In this document: one piece after another, positions 19,088 through 27,831 of the stretch
Position numbering within the stretch: the stretch's first letter is position 1
How the letters are laid out: each line of letters opens with the position of its first letter
NCBI GenBank assembly: GCA_003259005.1
Contig: QLII01000004.1
Coordinates: 37,755-101,754 of the forward strand
Length of the DNA: 64,000 bases
Reading direction: 5' to 3'
Source: Spirosoma telluris
GTDB lineage: Bacteria; Bacteroidota; Bacteroidia; Cytophagales; Spirosomataceae
Position numbers and translations under genes: made by a program
Notes under the pieces: model-generated
What the model was told of the DNA's origin: nothing
The model's database searches: none
Seen by the model: the letters and a program-made list of their open reading frames with translations, nothing else

Positions 19088-21403
19088 ATTTGTCTAACTC
19101 CTTATCAGAAGCTTTAGGTACTTCTACTCTTAAACAGGTATTATACCCGAGTTTTGGCGAAACAACCTCTATTTTACCGCGATAGCTTATCACGATATCT
19201 TTCACTATTTTCAATCCCAATCCAGTTCCTGTAATTTCATTACTAGAATTTATATCATCCAGAATGCCTGGCGAAGTCGTGGTGAAAAACTCTTCAAAAA
19301 TACTTTCTTCGTTTTCTTCAGGGATTCCATCTCCAGTATCTGAAAATTCAAGATACACATTACTACCAGAAAAACCACACTCAATACGAATTTCTCCTTG
19401 CTTTTTAGTTCGTTTGATGGCTTTCTTTGAATTTGTATAAAAATTAAACAGAATAGAAGACCACTCCGATGGATGCATAGGAAGTGTAAACAAGTAAACG
19501 GCAGTTCTTTGGGTTTTTGAAAATTTATGCCACTTTTTTGAGCGTCATTAACAATTGAATCCCAAAATCGTTCAACTGTATTTTGTAGCTCAATTGGGGC
19601 AAGATTTCTAACAACATTTTGAGATACAACACCGTCAAAATAGGATGTGTAAGTCTGAAAGGTAGTTACATTTTTATCTAATATCAGTAACCTTTCTAAT
19701 GAAACGTGATCTGCCTGCAATTTTTCCAATAGAAATTTAATATCGGATTCCATATTATAGATGTAATCTCTAACTTCATGTATGAACTGGCCGATTGTAA
19801 GTCCAACACTACTCAAAACGCGAAGCATAGACCGTTCCTTTATATATGCCTTTTGTTCTTCCTTTTGAAGAATGGCTACTTTTTCAATTTCTTGTTTTAA
19901 CTTTTTAAGCCTACTTTTACGTTTTTTTTTAATTTCTATATTTCCTTCTTCTTCTTCTAATTCTTTATCTAATGCTTCAATAGTATGAGCAATATTTTTA
20001 ATACTAATTTCTATCTTTTCATAAAGTTTACCTTCCTTACGCTGCCCTGATGCTATTTTTACATTGCGAGCCTCAGCCGTACGAATAACCCCCGTGAGAA
20101 GAGTTCGATAGACAAAGTTTTGAAGTTGCACGAATGCCTCATTGTCCATTAATCCCTCTCTGCTCGATGTCTCATTAAACATCTTGTTCTTGTCAGTTAA
20201 TTCGACAAAACCAAAAAAATTTGTATTTCCGTGGACTGGTAATATAGATCGCCTTCTAATAGAAGCATCTAGTTTTAACCAGTCATTACCTGTTTCACCG
20301 TACGGTAATACTCTGAATCCATTTCTATATAATCTTATACCTCCTTGTTTACGCGAGAGGTTCTTTATTGAAGATTCTTGCATTTTAGGAATTAGATCAG
20401 CGTTATAGACATAATAATATGCGCGAAAACGAACATGTCTTAGTAAGCTGAATGGGCGAGCATTATCTTCTGGATCACTACCAATTTGTCCAATTTCGTC
20501 AATACCTAGTTTTTTGCTTGTTATAGTGTAAACACCAATTCCCGAATCATCAATCCAGCCTTCAATTATTGTGAGAGCATGATCGTAAACCATACTCGCT
20601 TCGTCCGCAATAACTATTCTTCGAGCGTCTTCGACTTTTATAAAAGAAGTCTTAAATCCGGGGTCTGTAAGCGTTACGTTATTTTCTACAACTTCTTTGC
20701 TCTCTTTTGATAGGGGAAACGGTTGTATAATAGCCGTTACATAGCGATAAATTCGTTTAATTGATGCCTGCGACCAGCGATCCCTTAGCTTTTCAATAGT
20801 TAGAATAGTCCCTTCCTTTTGATTTTTTTTAATAGTTTCTATCCTATTTCCTATTACGGCAAGGTCTAAATCGCCTTTATATTGATCCCATTCAATCGTA
20901 AGGCGCAAAGCATTTGATGATGAAAGTGTCTGTGTAACAATTGTAAGTCTTTCTCCTAAGCGTTGAACAGCAAATCTTCCAATACCTTTTTGTCCTGATC
21001 GATTCCGCTGATATCGTTCTGACAATGGATTATGGAGCTTTTCTGTTGAGGAAATTCTCATAAACCCATTTATTAATTGATCTCTAGTCATTCCTAGGCC
21101 ATCATCAATAACAGTCAGCGTGCCACCAATTGCATCAGAATCCTCAAATGTTAATGTTACTTTTTTAGCATCTGCATCATAAGAATTCTTTACTAATTCA
21201 GAAACTGCTGTTTCCTGCCTTGCAACTAATTCTGTACCAAGTCTATCAACTACCCCAGCATCAACACTAAAACGGATATTGTCTGAATCATACCGAGAGA
21301 GCATCATTGAGAGCTGTAGAATCCTACTATAGTTGTTAGCATCTTCATTAAGGATTTGAGCTAACTCCTTTCTAATGGTTTCTTCATTTATATCTTGCTC
21401 CAT
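19077..21403 (-). CDS. dual-GHKL protein: MORC/Hsp90-like ATPase fused to a histidine kinase, one frameshift
   Basis: The N-terminus is a GHKL ATPase of the MORC/Hsp90 kind: the N-box ETAVSELVKNSYDADA (65-80), DDGLGM (100-105), and GQKGIGRFAVQRLG (138-151). A basic coiled coil near residue 480 leads to a DHp-like helix with HEVRDYIYNMES, then a second GHKL block with NFYTNSKKAIKR, DTGDGIP and GTGLGLKIVKDI. One extra G near 19500 (CCGTTTAC) joins the two frames. GHKL ATPases of the MutL/MORC class occur beside methyltransferases in restriction-like systems. Fusion to a second, kinase-type GHKL plus a receiver partner is unusual. It is probably a cytosolic sensor, since no membrane helix is visible. 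Confidence 0.75.
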
Positions 21404-21435
21404 TTGTTTTCAATGCGTGATGGCTTGAAATCAGG

Positions 21436-21840
21436 CTATAAGTAGTTGCAGGCCTTGATCCTGATATAGGGGAAATTCCCATCATGACTAATCATTATTA
21501 GTTTTTCCGTTATCGCTTGGCAGATCAGTATATGGTCAAATGGATCATTATGGATTGGCGCTAATTTTTCCAGCATTTGAATGTGCTTCACGCTGGAGGC
21601 AAGTAGCTTAACGCCTAAGGTTTCGCGAAGGACTGTAGCAATTTCAGTTATGGTAATGCCTTGTAGTAATCTGAAATCTGGCTTATTCAGCTTTGCTTTA
21701 ATTACGATTTCACGTAAGCTTTCGTGACTTACGTAAAACTCGTTGGACTGATCAAACAATACAGTTTTGATAGAAGACTTTAATAGAGGATCTTGGATGA
21801 GGTACCAGATAAGAACGTGCGTATCAAGTAGGTACCTCAT
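21436..21840 (-). CDS. vapC: PIN-domain toxin (VapC-like)
   Basis: This 134-residue PIN protein has LLDTHVLIWYL (Asp6), Glu in SLREIVIK, and the later acidic residues in HNDPFDHILICQA and MISHDGNFPYI. VapC-type PIN toxins are Mg-dependent RNases that cleave tRNA or rRNA and are held in check by a small partner. Its ATG overlaps the stop of the small gene upstream (TAATG), the usual antitoxin-toxin arrangement. Intact. Confidence 0.85.
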   Translation of the reverse strand: MRYLLDTHVLIWYLIQDPLLKSSIKTVLFDQSNEFYVSHESLREIVIKAKLNKPDFRLLQGITITEIATVLRETLGVKLLASSVKHIQMLEKLAPIHNDPFDHILICQAITEKLIMISHDGNFPYIRIKACNYL

Positions 21841-22001
21841 TATTTAACGGTTCGGCGAAGATCGGCACTCCAGGATGATGGCTTGCTAATGATTTTATCT
21901 TTAAAAATGCCAAAACCTACCTCCAAATTCGATTTAGGCTCTTGAGCTTCCTTGCTGGTTACCTTCGACTGCACTGGATTAGATTTGGTTACATGTGCCA
22001 T
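21840..22001 (-). CDS. small antitoxin partner of the PIN toxin (53 aa)
   Basis: This short gene encodes 53 residues from MAHVTKSNPVQSKV to SWSADLRRTVK, basic at both ends. It has no recognisable HTH or ribbon fold. The stop codon overlaps the toxin ATG by one base, and an equivalent small gene precedes many VapC toxins of this subfamily in Bacteroidota. The antitoxin role is inferred from that context. It is probably autoregulated with the toxin. A long hairpin just upstream isolates the pair. Confidence 0.7.
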   Translation of the reverse strand: MAHVTKSNPVQSKVTSKEAQEPKSNLEVGFGIFKDKIISKPSSWSADLRRTVK

Positions 22002-22041
22002 ACTGATTACTAGCTAATTTCTGTAAAAGTAACGAATTAAC

Positions 22042-22088
22042 CCATTTTTAAGTTTAGGATGATTATTTCATCCTAAACTTAAAAATGG
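22042..22088. terminator. perfect 21-bp inverted repeat, likely bidirectional terminator
   Basis: Bases 22042-22062 pair without mismatch with 22068-22088 around a five-base TTATT loop. The outer parts are A- and T-rich, so T runs exist on both strands. It lies between the stop of the gene ending at 22261 and the antitoxin start at 22001, which suits a terminator. Confidence 0.7.
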
Positions 22089-22260
22089 CTATCGCCTGCC
22101 TGCTGATAACCAGGCGAAGGTTAAACTCAAATATAGTGTTTCTATCAATATGGAGTCCGCGGTCAGGGTCGCGACCGCTGACCGGTTTGCGTACTTTAGA
22201 AAATAGAGTAGCTCATGACCATAGGAATAGGACAGAAGTTTTATAAGTTGAAGGCGACCT

Positions 22261-22929
22261 TTAGCCTTGCTCATAAGAGAACACCAAATCTTGAATAGGC
22301 ACGTTGACTTTATTACATTCATCAATTGCTTCTTTCTCAAAGAAATGAATGGCCAGCTGAGCTTTAGGGTCATCTGGTTTATAAAACATTACCTGACGGT
22401 AATAGACTAAGTTGTAAATTAGATTAGAGCAGAAAAGTGTCATCCTGTAATCCCTTTCAGAATCAAAAAGTTTTGTTTCGATCCTTATATCACCAGGTTT
22501 CTTAGTTTTCACATAGTACGACATGGATTGACTGATATCCCATTCAAGCTGGATTTTCATTGTGTCAGGATCAGCGAATTGCAGTTTCGATGAGGCTGGA
22601 ATCAAGCGCAGACCATGTTTATAAGCATTATATTCCTCTCTATCTATGAAGTCGGTTGCAATCCTTCGAATACCATATGCTGCTGCATCTATGCTTTCCT
22701 TTACGTGCTCAAAAACCTCATCTGGGAACTTCCCCGTTGGAAGAAGACAAGGATAAAATAGATAATGAGCTATACTTATCTGATAGCCCATAAAGGTTAC
22801 CGTTTCATTCAGAAAATCTAAAGCAGTCTCATTCTCAGCTATTTCCCGAATCATTTTGTAGTTATCCTGCCACTTAGCATTAGTGAGCCTAACCATGACA
22901 GATCTATCGTCCTGAAGTTTTCCGTCTTT
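22261..22929 (-). CDS. hypothetical protein, 3' part of a gene split by IS3
   Basis: This part encodes about 220 residues (MVRLTNAKWQDNYKMI through VFSYEQG). The frame stays open upstream as KDGKLQDDRSV right to the IS3 end. Joined to 24191-24430 it gives a soluble, mostly helical protein of about 300 residues that I do not recognise. Candidate conserved spots are YNAYKHGLRLIPASS, which resembles ligand-binding HEPN-like or DUF-type cores, and ETKLFDSERDY. The insertion should inactivate it unless the 3' fragment starts at its own ATG at 22896. Confidence 0.6.
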   Translation of the reverse strand, partial: KDGKLQDDRSVMVRLTNAKWQDNYKMIREIAENETALDFLNETVTFMGYQISIAHYLFYPCLLPTGKFPDEVFEHVKESIDAAAYGIRRIATDFIDREEYNAYKHGLRLIPASSKLQFADPDTMKIQLEWDISQSMSYYVKTKKPGDIRIETKLFDSERDYRMTLFCSNLIYNLVYYRQVMFYKPDDPKAQLAIHFFEKEAIDECNKVNVPIQDLVFSYEQG

Positions 22930-22980
22930 TGAGGTGGTCCTATAAATCCGGACACGAAACTTATTTTAACTTCGTGTCAA

Positions 22981-23268
22981 ATGGCCAAAAAATCAATTCC
23001 AAACCGAAAGTACACTCCCGAATTCAAAGCTGACGTGCTACGCCTAGTTGCCAACGGGGAGTCCATTCTCGCTGTAGCCAAAAAAATGGGGATTAGTGAT
23101 AGCATCATCCATGCCTGGCGGGCGGCCGAAAAAAAGAACAAAGGGGGAGAAAAATCAACATCTACTTTGGAAGAAGAGGTTGAATCGCTCCGTCGGCAAC
23201 TCCGCCAAACGGAGCTAGAACGCGATATTTTAAAAAAAGCTGTCGCCATTTTCAGCCGCATGACCTGA
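22981..23268 (+). CDS. IS3 transposase OrfA, copy 2
   Basis: The protein is identical to copy 1 OrfA (95 residues, HTH plus coiled coil). The A7G slippery motif lies at 23232-23239 in the codons for ILKKA and directs the -1 frameshift into OrfB. Confidence 0.92.
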   Translation: MAKKSIPNRKYTPEFKADVLRLVANGESILAVAKKMGISDSIIHAWRAAEKKNKGGEKSTSTLEEEVESLRRQLRQTELERDILKKAVAIFSRMT

Positions 23269-24176
23269 GATTAATTTACCAGTTTATCAAACAGGAAGAG
23301 CCCCACTTTGCAGTCAGGTTACTTTGTAATACACTGGAAGTCAGCAAGAGTAGCTACTACCAGTATCGAGCAGGCATAACCTTTCAACCATCTATAGCCC
23401 AACAGCAAATGTCGAGTAATGTCCAAGAAGTCTTCTGGGAAAACCGCCGACGCTATGGTAGTCGACGAGTTCAGAAGGCGCTCCAAGAGCAAGGTATTGA
23501 AGTGGGTCGACACCAAGTTAGACGACTCATGCAGATGCAAAACTGGCGGGCTATTCAGCCCCGCAGTTTTGTGCCGCGTACCACCGACTCAAGCCACGGA
23601 CTACGGGCTTGTCCTAATCTATTGCTCGAAATGGGCCAACCAGTCCGGCCCGATCAGGCTTGGGTAAGCGACATCACCTACTTGCCATTAGTAGGAGGTA
23701 GTTGGGCTTACTTAGCCAGTTGGCTAGACTTGTTCTCGCGCCGGATCGTCGGCTGGTGTGTCGACTTAAACATGGAAGAGAGTCTGATTATCAGAGCTTT
23801 TGATCAGGCAATAATGTTGCGCCGACCGCAGCCAGGTTTGATTGCTCATTCAGATCAAGGCGGTCAGTATTTTGGTAAAACGTTTCGGGCACGACTTGAT
23901 AAATGGAAGTGTCGGCAAAGTATGGCCGAGAAAGAAAACCCGTACCAAAACGCTCACGCTGAGTCTTTATGGAGCCGATTAAAGGTAGAACTTCTGGAAG
24001 AAGGGTGCTTTGAAAACCTACAAGATGCTCACGATGAGCTATTTAATTACATCGAAGGCTACTACAACATTCGGCGCATACACTCCTCTTTAGGGTACCT
24101 ATCACCGATCAACTTTGAAAAACAGTATTACCGAGCTAATTTCACTCATAACTCTCAATCACAAGTGTCCGGCTAA
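23238..24176 (+). CDS. IS3 transposase OrfB, copy 2
   Basis: The DDE integrase is identical to that of copy 1, with the frame open from the slippery site and the first ATG at 23409. Expected product is the OrfAB fusion. With two identical active-looking copies the element is probably mobile in this host. Confidence 0.92.
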   Translation, partial: SCRHFQPHDLRLIYQFIKQEEPHFAVRLLCNTLEVSKSSYYQYRAGITFQPSIAQQQMSSNVQEVFWENRRRYGSRRVQKALQEQGIEVGRHQVRRLMQMQNWRAIQPRSFVPRTTDSSHGLRACPNLLLEMGQPVRPDQAWVSDITYLPLVGGSWAYLASWLDLFSRRIVGWCVDLNMEESLIIRAFDQAIMLRRPQPGLIAHSDQGGQYFGKTFRARLDKWKCRQSMAEKENPYQNAHAESLWSRLKVELLEEGCFENLQDAHDELFNYIEGYYNIRRIHSSLGYLSPINFEKQYYRANFTHNSQSQVSG

Positions 24177-24190
24177 ACCGACCCACCTCA

Positions 24191-24430
24191 TTTAGGTTTA
24201 AAGGCAAAAAATAACTCGAAAAAAGTTTCAATAGCATGAAAATAGGTTTGGCGTAAATCGCTTTTTAAGGTAAGCTGCAGTTCATTCGAATCTTCATGTA
24301 ATGGCTTATTAGTTAGGAACTTATCCTCGTACTTGCTTAAGTTGTCAAGCAGTTCTTTCAAATAGATCACCTTGTGCCTATGGAAATTTTTCAGGAATGA
24401 TTTGTAGAAAATTTGTGGGTCGAAAATCAT
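24191..24430 (-). CDS. hypothetical protein, 5' part of the IS3-split gene
   Basis: The first 80 codons, MIFDPQIFYKSFLKNFHRHK to IETFFELFFAFKP, run in frame into the IS3 end. The continuation KDGKLQDDRS lies across the element at 22929. No domain is recognised. Long amphipathic helices dominate. Confidence 0.6.
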
Positions 24431-24773
24431 ATCGCATTGTTGCTTAGGATTAATATTTGTTCTTACACTGATGAGTCCTATCTGCTTGATTTTAAGATAG
24501 TTTAAAAGTCGAAAAATGCTGAATTTTAAGAGGTCTCTGTAAATAACAGCACAAAGATTATACGGTCCTACGCAATCTATCTGCGCAGTTTAAAACTTTA
24601 TTCAAGTTTTCATAAAAAGTTATAAGATTATTATCAACTCGAAATAACTCGGTTGCTAAAGCGGTTAAAAACAAATCACTATCTTGAACGCTGTTAAGAA
24701 TAAATTAAAAGGCATAATGCAAAGCCACTAGAAATATGTCAAACTAATCCTGCTTACTTTAACTATAGAAGCA
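24431..24773. other. intergenic stretch
   Basis: About 340 AT-rich bases between two minus-strand genes. It must hold the promoter of the gene starting at 24430. No repeat or RNA is visible. Confidence 0.4.
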
Positions 24774-25726
24774 CTATAGTATCATGAGAAATTGGCTAGG
24801 GAAATCTTGAATGCCTTCATCTGTAAAGACAATTCTGAAACTTGGATTGAATTCCTCAGCATTGTCTTGATCTTTAAGTAACTGATCTTTCGATGGAAGA
24901 ATATTAGTATCTGCTGTGGTTGATGTTTTTATCCAAGTATCATCCGCTACTAATTCGTCGAGGCTATACTCTTTTAATCGCCTAGGTACCTCGTCTGCAC
25001 CTGCCTTATTTATTGTAGAATTTCTTAGGCTAGGATCTACAATCCTGCTTCCTCCTATTAGTTCAAACAGCCGGAAGAATGGTAAGGCCATGGCTGGATG
25101 AATGAGGGTGAAATTTGGTATAGGCTTCCATTTCATACCTTTCAAGTAAGCGTTGCTCAGTTGATTCGCATTTACATAAGAGCATCCATAAAGCTCAACA
25201 TCTACTCCCGTGAATCTTCTAATAAAATCTGTAGTAGCTTTATCTGAGCAATAGTTGTAGAACAAGTAAATAGGAATGCCCCCGATCAAATCGGCATAGT
25301 TAATTAAGGTTTTTACTTGTTGTTGTTTTACACCTCTCAACCCTGCAACTTGGTGATTAATAGCAGTATATGTCTCTGGTTTGTATGGCTTGCCTCTTTT
25401 GTTCGCTTGTTTATAAGAAATTTTAGCTTGGCAAGGAAATGCTACGTAACCCGACTCATTTTTATAAAGATTTCAATATCATTCCCCCGTGCCATTTCAT
25501 CTTTCGATTCGAACATCTGGACGGCTTGAGGGTACTGATCCGAAAGCAACTGAAATAAGAAAAGTAAATTCTGCGTGATGGTAGTCTCATGCATTTTTAA
25601 CCTATCCTTACTACGGACAAAGCCTATTTTCTGCCAAGTAGATACAGAGAAGAATTTAATAAATGAAACAATGTCTTTTTTTACCTCGAACTCTTTATAA
25701 TACTTTATAAGTGCAGCACTCATCAA
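24774..25726 (-). CDS. DUF6615-like protein, candidate PD-(D/E)XK nuclease, frameshifted
   Basis: Two frames join when one A is added to the AAAAA run near 25456, giving EIFIKNESGYVAFPCQAKIS. The join creates a pattern of Glu-Asp-QAK (ESKDEMARGNDIEIF, then CQAK), as in restriction-endonuclease-like folds with Gln-X-Lys. The following YTAINHQVAGLRGVKQQQV and LIGGIPIYLFYNYCSD match what I remember of DUF6615 proteins. The N-terminal helices (LLFLFQLLSDQYPQ) precede the core. The nuclease role is inferred from that motif. It stands alone near two mobile elements. Confidence 0.6.
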
Positions 25727-25821
25727 CCTTTAAATATTCAATATGAGAGAATAAACGTCCAATAAAGCCAAAACTCACCAAAAAACGGTGAACTATTAAT
25801 CTGAACGGATTTATTGAACGC

Positions 25822-25845
25822 AAAAAGGGCCGTTTTCGGCCCCTT
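25822..25845. terminator. GC-rich hairpin downstream of mobile-element debris
   Basis: GGGCCG and CGGCCC pair around a TTTT loop (25827-25842), with A-rich and T/C-rich flanks. It lies upstream of the DUF6615-like gene and downstream of the tpx remnant, so it would end leftward transcription. Confidence 0.5.
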
Positions 25846-25910
25846 CCCTCTTACCCTACCACCGTCCAGAAAAACCTCCGATTCTTAACAGGACGAAACA
25901 AGTCCTGACC

Positions 25911-26167
25911 CTACTTGATGAGAGCAATTGAAGCAGCGTAATCGGATTCTTGCCCTATTTCCGGTACCTGCTGTTAGTAGACGATTTTCCCTGCGGGATT
26001 CACTACGATAACCGCACGACTTAAGAGACCTTTCATCGGTCCGACAGCAATTTACACCCCGTAAGAATGGCCAAAATCAATTCTGAAATCGGAAAGCATC
26101 ACGAAATTTTTAATGCCTTCCGCGACACAAAAAGCTTTCTGTACAAAAAGCAGCTCCTTGGAAATAC
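25911..26167 (-). pseudogene. tpx: thiol peroxidase (tpx) C-terminal remnant
   Basis: The minus strand reads FCVAEGIKNFVMLSDFR, DFGHSYGV, GPMKGLLSRAVIVVNPAGK, VPEIGQESDYAASIALIK. This is the C-terminal half of an atypical 2-Cys thiol peroxidase, including the second conserved Cys region. Two in-frame TAA codons (after SYGV and after KIVY) break it, and these are not homopolymer losses. The N-terminal half is missing, cut off by the ISAs1-like element end at 26168. It is a genuine decayed gene. Confidence 0.7.
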
Positions 26168-27364
26168 CAGGCTTTCTTATAAAAATGGGCAAGTAGTTGT
26201 TCGCCCTACTTTTGTGGTTGCAATACTACAAAATCATCACATTTTTTCAACTCCTTGACCAAACACCAGACTTGGATATGTGTGATAATCAAGGCAAACG
26301 CCATTCGCTGGCACTCGTGTTAACCGGATTAATGGCAGCCCTGTGCTGCGGACGGGACGGCAACTTGTGGGGACTCCATCGGCACATGAGCAATCAATTT
26401 GAGTAGCTCCTTGCAGTAACACAACTAGTTGACCATAAGGTTATTTCACGCGCCCAGTTGCCCCTCCTCTTAGCGAAAGTAAATGGACTGCGCTTTGTCC
26501 AACTACTTTTTAAATGGTTTGGGTTCGTGCTCGATGAAGACCAAAAACAATGGTTTGCCGTAGACGGAAAAGAACTGCGGGGAAGTATTCAAGCCGGTCA
26601 TACTCGTGGAGACGTATGCTTATCCGCAGTCGCTCATCAGGGTCAGCAAGTTGTAGGACAAACCTACTATTCAGGAATAAAAGAAAGCGAGCTGCTAGCT
26701 GTGCGCCATCTTCTTGAAGAACAACTATGCCAGCAGAAGATTACGCTCGATGCCCTCCATCTGATTCCCATAGCGTTGCGTTCAATTCATCAGACAAAGG
26801 GCGTTTACTTAGTTGGTCTGAAAGCCAACCAAGCTACTTTACACCGACAATGCATCTGCCAAAATCTGTTCAAACCATTTGATTATGAGTACGTTGATGT
26901 AGAAAAAAACTACATGGCCGGATTGAGCAACGCACCTATCGGTGCTATTCGCTTAACACATTATTGCTGGCTCCTCGATGGCAGACGACGTGTTTGGCGA
27001 CTCTACTCTGCGTGAAGCGAAGTCGTCAGCAAGGCGGAGTAAACAGTCAGGAAACGAGTTATTTTGTCAGTAATAGCCAGCCTGCCACACAAGCTCAAGC
27101 CAATGGAGTTGTTTGGAGCTATCGGCTAGCACTGGTGTATTGAAGTAATGCACCACAAACGGGATGTTAGTTTAAAGGAGGATGACCTGCGGACAGCCAA
27201 ATCGGATGTAAGTCGGCTTCTAGGCAGTCTACGAACGTTGGTTATCAACTTGTTAGAGGGGATGAAAGTCAAAAGAATGGCAGCTCAATTAGATAGCTTT
27301 GCGGACAAATTTCCTACTTTGATTCAGTTTCTAACCCAGCGAATGGTTTTATAAGAAAGCCCTG
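26168..27364 (+). mobile_element. degenerate ISAs1-family element, about 1.2 kb
   Basis: Related end sequences (AGGCTTTCTTATAAAA on the left, TTTTATAAGAAAGCCCTG on the right) point to inverted termini about 1,197 bases apart, a normal ISAs1 length. No duplication is visible. The transposase inside is broken, so the element is inactive. Confidence 0.7.
26197..27354 (+). pseudogene. ISAs1-family transposase, broken
   Basis: Recognisable blocks are RHSLALVLTGLMAALCCGRDG, VISRAQLPLLLAKVNGL, WFAVDGKELRGSIQ and LDALHLIP (DDE signature), then SQETSYFVSN and HHKRDVSLKEDDLRTAKSD near the C-terminus. An in-frame TAG at 26404-26406 and several frameshifts after about 26900 interrupt it. The nonsense codon argues for real decay in addition to any sequencing error. 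Confidence 0.8.
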
Positions 27365-27831
27365 TATCTTTAAGTATAAGGTATTGTATAAAATACGGGG
27401 ATTTTCCCATTGTAAATGGGATTATAACTATTTACCTTTAAGATTTAGCACATTTATTCAGTAGCTGCTCTACTATGTGACTAAAATCTACAAAAAAAGC
27501 ATAGTATGTAGTTCCTTAAAAAAGCATTATAAATACTAATGAAAATTTAGCTTTTTTAACTAGTGGATTTTTTTAAGGGTAAAGAATACAGATTACAGAA
27601 AAATGTAAACTGATTCAGATGCAAAACCAATCGTTTTTGTAAGATATGCTATAAAAATAATTAAAAATTCATTGTAAATGGAAAAATATTTGAAAACTTA
27701 TTTTCTCGATTTATCAAGAGAACTTTTAACGAATAGATGAACTTAGTGGCATAAATATATGGGCTTGCTCACAGTAGTTGATAGGTAAAACTGGTTAAAT
27801 CAGTAATAACATGCAAAATTAAAAAAATAGA
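27365..27831. other. AT-rich leader region before the kinase operon
   Basis: A 467-base, very AT-rich stretch. A small CCCATTGTAAATGGG hairpin sits near 27405. The promoter of the rightward three-gene operon must lie here. I see no ORF or RNA gene. Confidence 0.4.

Larger units (their letters stand above)
22930..24190 (+). mobile_element. IS3-family insertion sequence, copy 2 (1261 bp)
   Basis: This copy is inverted relative to 12010-13270 and the same length, with identical OrfA and OrfB. The ends begin TGAGGTGG, and TTT flanks both sides (22927-22929 and 24191-24193). The insertion splits a hypothetical gene, and removing it with one TTT restores an open frame (FAFKP-KDGKL). Confidence 0.95.

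Noticed and set aside
22089..22373. A 94-codon minus-strand ORF between the hairpin and the split gene
   Set aside because: It overlaps the real gene ending at 22261 in another frame and reads like non-coding sequence.
12010..24190. A composite transposon bounded by the two IS3 copies
   Set aside because: The target duplications differ (AAC and TTT) and each copy splits its own gene, so the copies inserted separately.
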